From assembly GCA_002352635.1 (NCBI GenBank), contig DEIT01000077.1:1-9964 (forward strand): 9,964 nt of DNA. The letters run 5' to 3'. Made by a program: the position numbers and the translations under genes. Shown one piece after another: positions 7,475 through 9,964 of this stretch (its first letter is position 1; every line of letters starts with the position of its first letter). The notes beneath the pieces are model-generated. The model saw only the letters and a program-made list of their open reading frames with translations, had not been told where the DNA came from and did not search any database. Origin of the DNA: Hyphomicrobiaceae bacterium UBA2767 (GTDB taxonomy: Bacteria > Pseudomonadota > Alphaproteobacteria > Rhizobiales > Methyloligellaceae).

Positions 7475-7490
7475 GCCAGCCCGTGCTGGC
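7475..7490 (-). repeat. Hairpin in the presumed DUF4167 leader
   Basis: Perfect 6-bp stem GCCAGC/GCTGGC with a 4-nt loop, 37 nt before the DUF4167 start codon on the - strand. It lacks a following T-run, so it is not a terminator. It leaves the AGGA ribosome site (about 7447-7450) unpaired. Confidence 0.45.
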
Positions 7491-7714
7491 ATCAGTGATC
7501 GCTCGTTCTGGATTGCGCTACCTTGTTAAGTCCCAACTACCCCCAACGGCTTCAGAGAAATCAAACTCAACAGAGAGAGAAATCCGATATCTCGGGAATA
7601 TTTTTCCAAAGCCATGTCAGCAAGGGCTCGCCCCTTCAGGACCGGATCAAACGATCGCCGCACCGGCCGTCATGGGCATTGAAGCCGTACCGTATTTTCG
7701 TCTCGCGCCATAAC

Positions 7715-7735
7715 AAAGACACGCTCGGTGTCTTT
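7715..7735 (-). terminator. Perfect 8-bp hairpin, candidate weak terminator or attenuator after prmC
   Basis: AAAGACAC and GTGTCTTT form a perfect 8-bp stem around a 5-nt loop. On the - strand it lies about 125 nt past the prmC stop and is followed by GTTATGG; with the stem's own TTT this makes only a broken T-rich tract, so termination would be weak. A related sequence 40 nt upstream in the same transcript (7790-7776) could pair with the 5' arm instead. Calling it a terminator is inference; the hairpin itself is plainly visible. Confidence 0.4.
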
Positions 7736-7860
7736 CGAACGCTTCGTATCCGGCTATTTTCGGCTTGCTCACATTGACACGCTCAAAGACGTTTAAGCGC
7801 ATCTTGTGATTTGAACCTAGCGTGATCGCGCAAAATTTCCAACCCCCTTTTTCCGCCAAT

Positions 7861-8784
7861 CTACAGCGTTAGTGAACGCCTTGCACCGACGCATCGAACG
7901 CGGCCGCCAAGGTCTTTCCATCGGCGAACCTCATCAAAGACAAGTACCCCCTCCTGATCCGCGAGCAGTGCACTCACCGCGTCCGCCTGTCCTGCGCCAA
8001 CTTCAAGCAGTACCCAGCCGCGGTGTGCAAGAATTTCACCAAGGCGGGGGACGATCGCCCGGTAAGCGTCAAGGCCGTCCGCGCCACCATCAAGCGCGCG
8101 CGTCGGATCGTAGGTATGCACCTCAGGTTCCAGATTGGAGATTTCCCCGGCTGGAATATAGGGCGGATTCGCAACAACCAGATCGAACTGGCCCGCCAAA
8201 CCGTCTGCCCAGTGCGCACGCATGAACTGCGCGCGCGCGTCAACTCCGTGCCGCTCGGCATTGGTACGGGCGACCCCAAGCGCTTCTTCGGAGATATCGG
8301 TTCCGACGCCCCTTGCAGTCATCCTATTGAGGAGCAAGCTAACAAGGATGCACCCCGACCCGGTTCCGATATCGAGGATCGACAAGGGATCGCCGCCGCC
8401 TAGCTCCTGCGTGACATCCTGCGCCGCCGCCACAAGTGTCTCGGTGTCGGGGCGCGGATCGAGTGTGTCAGGGGATATGTCGAAATCCAGCCCCCAGAAT
8501 TCGCGCTCACCTAATATCCGGGAGACCGGCTCGCGAGCGCAGCGACGCTCGGCGAATCGCCTAGCCAGCTGCAGTTCGGCATTTCCTACAGTCAGCCCTG
8601 GCTCCGCAGCAAAATTTTCATGACTGACGCCGCAGGCGTGACAGACAAGGATGCGTGCGTCGAGTTCCGGCGCTGCAATCTTCGCCTTCCGAAACGCCGT
8701 CACCAGTTGGCGATAGAGAGTGTGTAGTGTTGGAGGCGCCGATGATGTGGGTGGCGCAGCGCTCTTATGCGGCTGGTTGTTCAT
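7861..8784 (-). CDS. prmC: Peptide chain release factor N5-glutamine methyltransferase
   Basis: SAM-dependent methyltransferase that modifies the glutamine of the GGQ motif in RF1 and RF2, raising termination efficiency. From the ATG at 8784 it has 307 residues: an N-terminal helical substrate-binding domain (about 20-90, with APELDARILVCHACG), the linker GEREFWGLDF, motif I DIGTGSGCI (138-146) for SAM, and the catalytic NPPYIP (206-211) that holds the target glutamine amide; ALDGGADGLDAYR (230-242) is also typical. The frame is open to an ATG at 8868, but that would overlap prfA by 104 nt. The ATG at 8784 overlaps prfA by 20 nt and gives a normal length with a slightly extended Ser/Pro-rich N-terminus. 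No strong ribosome site precedes it, which fits translational coupling to prfA, whose product is its substrate. Confidence 0.95.
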   Translation of the reverse strand: MNNQPHKSAAPPTSSAPPTLHTLYRQLVTAFRKAKIAAPELDARILVCHACGVSHENFAAEPGLTVGNAELQLARRFAERRCAREPVSRILGEREFWGLDFDISPDTLDPRPDTETLVAAAQDVTQELGGGDPLSILDIGTGSGCILVSLLLNRMTARGVGTDISEEALGVARTNAERHGVDARAQFMRAHWADGLAGQFDLVVANPPYIPAGEISNLEPEVHTYDPTRALDGGADGLDAYRAIVPRLGEILAHRGWVLLEVGAGQADAVSALLADQEGVLVFDEVRRWKDLGGRVRCVGARRSLTL

Positions 8785-9856
8785 CGATAGCTGCCAGTTG
8801 ACTGGCCTGATGTTCAGTGGTGAGTGCGTCGATAATCTCATCGAGTGCGCTGCCTTCCAGAACCTCATTCAACTTGTGTAGCGTGAGATTGATACGGTGG
8901 TCGGTGACGCGGCCTTGCGGGAAATTATACGTCCGGATACGTTGAGACCGATCGCCGCTCCCCACCTGCCCACGGCGGTCGGCGGCTCGCTCCGCATCCT
9001 TCTTTTCCCGCTCCACTTCGTACAGCCGCGCGCGCAGCACCTTCATCGCCTTCGCGCGGTTCTTGTGTTGGGACTTCTCATCCTGCTGGCTAACCACGAT
9101 GCCGGTTGGCAAATGGGTAATACGTACAGCACTATCCGTGGTGTTTACCGACTGACCACCCGGACCGCTCGCCCGGAAAACGTCAACGCGCAAATCCTTC
9201 TCATCAATCTCGACATCGACTTCTTCCGCTTCCGGTAGAACCGCCACCGTCGCTGCAGAGGTGTGGATGCGACCGCTCGATTCCGTTTCAGGCACGCGCT
9301 GAACACGGTGAACACCGGATTCGTATTTAAGCCGGGCGAAGGCGCCCTTGCCGCTCACATTTGCAACAATTTCCTTGTATCCGCCCATGGCGGCATCGCT
9401 CGCGGAAATGATCTCGATCTTCCAACCCTTGAGATCGGCGTATCGCTGGTACATGCGGTAGAGATCACCAGCAAAAAGAGCCGCCTCATCGCCGCCCGTT
9501 CCCGCACGCACTTCCAGTATGACGTTTTTCTCGTCCGCAGCATCTTTTGGCAGAAGCAGCAAACGCAGGTTCTGCTCCATCTCCGCGACCCTCGGTTCGA
9601 GGTCCTGAAGTTCCGCCTGTGCGAGCTCAACCATCTCGGCGTCTGCACTGCTGTCAGCAATAATTTCGCCCAGCTCTGTCAGTTCTTTTCTCGCTGCATG
9701 CATCTCGTTGATAGCTGACACAACAGGGTCGAGTTCTGCGAACTCGCGCGCAAGGCGGACATAGGTTTCCTGGTCGGAACCGGCGGCAAGATTTCCCTGC
9801 ACGGTTTCCCAGCGCTCGACGAGTTGTTTGAGTTTTTGTTCAGGAATCGCGGACAT
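8765..9856 (-). CDS. prfA: Peptide chain release factor 1 (RF1)
   Basis: Class I release factor that reads UAG and UAA in the ribosomal A site and triggers peptide release. The 363 residues match the family length (E. coli RF1 360). Visible features are the coiled N-terminal domain (1-105), the conserved LEVRAGTGGDEAALFAGDL segment (114-132), the codon-recognition PxT tripeptide in the form PET (189-191, within RVPETESSGRIHTSA), and the catalytic GGQ at 233-235 within GPGGQSVNTT. RF2 would carry SPF in place of PxT, so RF1 is secure. Q235 is the residue PrmC, encoded next, should methylate. The ATG at 9856 agrees with the usual RF1 N-terminus (short leader then KLKQLVERW), although no clear Shine-Dalgarno lies upstream. 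Confidence 0.98.
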   Translation of the reverse strand: MSAIPEQKLKQLVERWETVQGNLAAGSDQETYVRLAREFAELDPVVSAINEMHAARKELTELGEIIADSSADAEMVELAQAELQDLEPRVAEMEQNLRLLLLPKDAADEKNVILEVRAGTGGDEAALFAGDLYRMYQRYADLKGWKIEIISASDAAMGGYKEIVANVSGKGAFARLKYESGVHRVQRVPETESSGRIHTSAATVAVLPEAEEVDVEIDEKDLRVDVFRASGPGGQSVNTTDSAVRITHLPTGIVVSQQDEKSQHKNRAKAMKVLRARLYEVEREKKDAERAADRRGQVGSGDRSQRIRTYNFPQGRVTDHRINLTLHKLNEVLEGSALDEIIDALTTEHQASQLAAIDEQPAA

Positions 9857-9909
9857 TGCGCACAGTTAGACGATTTTGGGGTGAAGGGGCAACGTCGTGT
9901 TGCGCCAGC

Positions 9910-9964
9910 TTATGGCAGTTTATCGGATTTGCGGTTGTCCGGGTCGAATACTTGCGGACGCGGA
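9910..9964 (-). CDS. Possible C-terminal end of an upstream gene (partial)
   Basis: One - strand frame entering from the right edge reads PRPQVFDPDNRKSDKLP and ends at a TAA (9912-9910), 53 nt before the prfA start. The hydrophilic ending looks protein-like, and a leftward gene just upstream of prfA is expected, since ptsP commonly sits there in related genomes. Seventeen codons are too few to identify the product or to exclude chance. Confidence 0.3.
   Translation of the reverse strand, partial: PRPQVFDPDNRKSDKLP

Larger units (their letters stand above)
7438..7860. other. 423-nt intergenic region between prmC and the DUF4167 gene, no convincing gene
   Basis: This is the longest stretch without a supported gene. 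Open frames on both strands (for example 7859-7647 on - from a TTG, and 7483-7713 on +) lack ribosome sites and look random. No tRNA can be folded. The region holds inverted repeats at 7715-7735 and 7475-7490 and a 9-bp direct repeat (GACACGCTC at 7718 and 7776). It is probably the 3' end of the prfA-prmC transcript plus the promoter and leader of the DUF4167 gene. The best -35/-10 guess on the - strand (TTGCTG 7623-7618, TATTCC 7600-7595, 17-nt spacer) matches only half of each consensus. Confidence 0.55.

Noticed and set aside
7517..7528. TAACAAGGTAGC on the - strand, identical to a conserved stretch near the 3' end of 16S rRNA
   Set aside because: The match stops after 12 bases on both sides, and no flanking helix 44, anti-Shine-Dalgarno or other rRNA sequence is present. 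A chance match or a trivial remnant is the simplest reading.
7801..7830. GGTTCAAATC on the - strand, resembling a tRNA T-loop
   Set aside because: The flanking bases do not form a T-stem, and no acceptor, D or anticodon arms can be drawn around it.
7647..7859. Small - strand open frame (70 codons) starting one base past the prmC stop
   Set aside because: It starts with TTG, has no ribosome site, spans the hairpin region, and its composition does not resemble a conserved protein. It cannot be fully excluded without comparing relatives.

Overview
The window reads as ordinary chromosomal DNA from an alphaproteobacterium, most likely Hyphomicrobiales (Rhizobiales) or a close relative. The reasons are moderately high GC, alphaproteobacterial-type protein sequences, and the block prfA - prmC - DUF4167 - clpB, an arrangement I know from that group. 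DUF4167 is itself essentially an alphaproteobacterial family. The genus cannot be named from sequence alone. A TIGR02466-type oxygenase is common in marine and aquatic lineages, which is only a weak hint of habitat.

Layout, left to right. A membrane-anchored LysM/M23 murein endopeptidase of MepM type runs on the + strand (15-2105; its 5' end may lie outside the window) and ends at a strong intrinsic terminator. Three genes then read leftward as a likely operon: clpB (start 5801), a MmcQ/YjbR-family protein (start 3190) and a putative 2OG-Fe(II) oxygenase (start 2818), with gaps of 10 and 3 nt. A 215-nt intergenic region divides clpB from a divergent MOSC-domain protein (6017-6790, + strand). 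This converges on a DUF4167 gene (7437-6832, - strand). A 423-nt stretch with no convincing gene but several inverted repeats separates DUF4167 from prmC. prmC overlaps the end of prfA by 20 nt, and both read leftward. At the right edge there may be the last 17 codons of another leftward gene.

How they work together. PrfA (RF1) terminates translation at UAG/UAA, and PrmC methylates the glutamine of its GGQ motif, so the overlapping pair is a functional unit. ClpB is the heat-shock disaggregase that works with DnaK. The two small genes behind it are probably cotranscribed with it, but their substrates are unknown. The M23 protein belongs to cell-wall growth and is separated from the rest by the terminator.

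I see no mobile element, CRISPR array, rRNA, tRNA or defence system. No clearly new system stands out. The most interesting items are the structured prmC-DUF4167 intergenic region with possible alternative RNA pairings, the oxygenase and YjbR-type genes riding behind clpB, and the MOSC gene set into an otherwise leftward housekeeping block.
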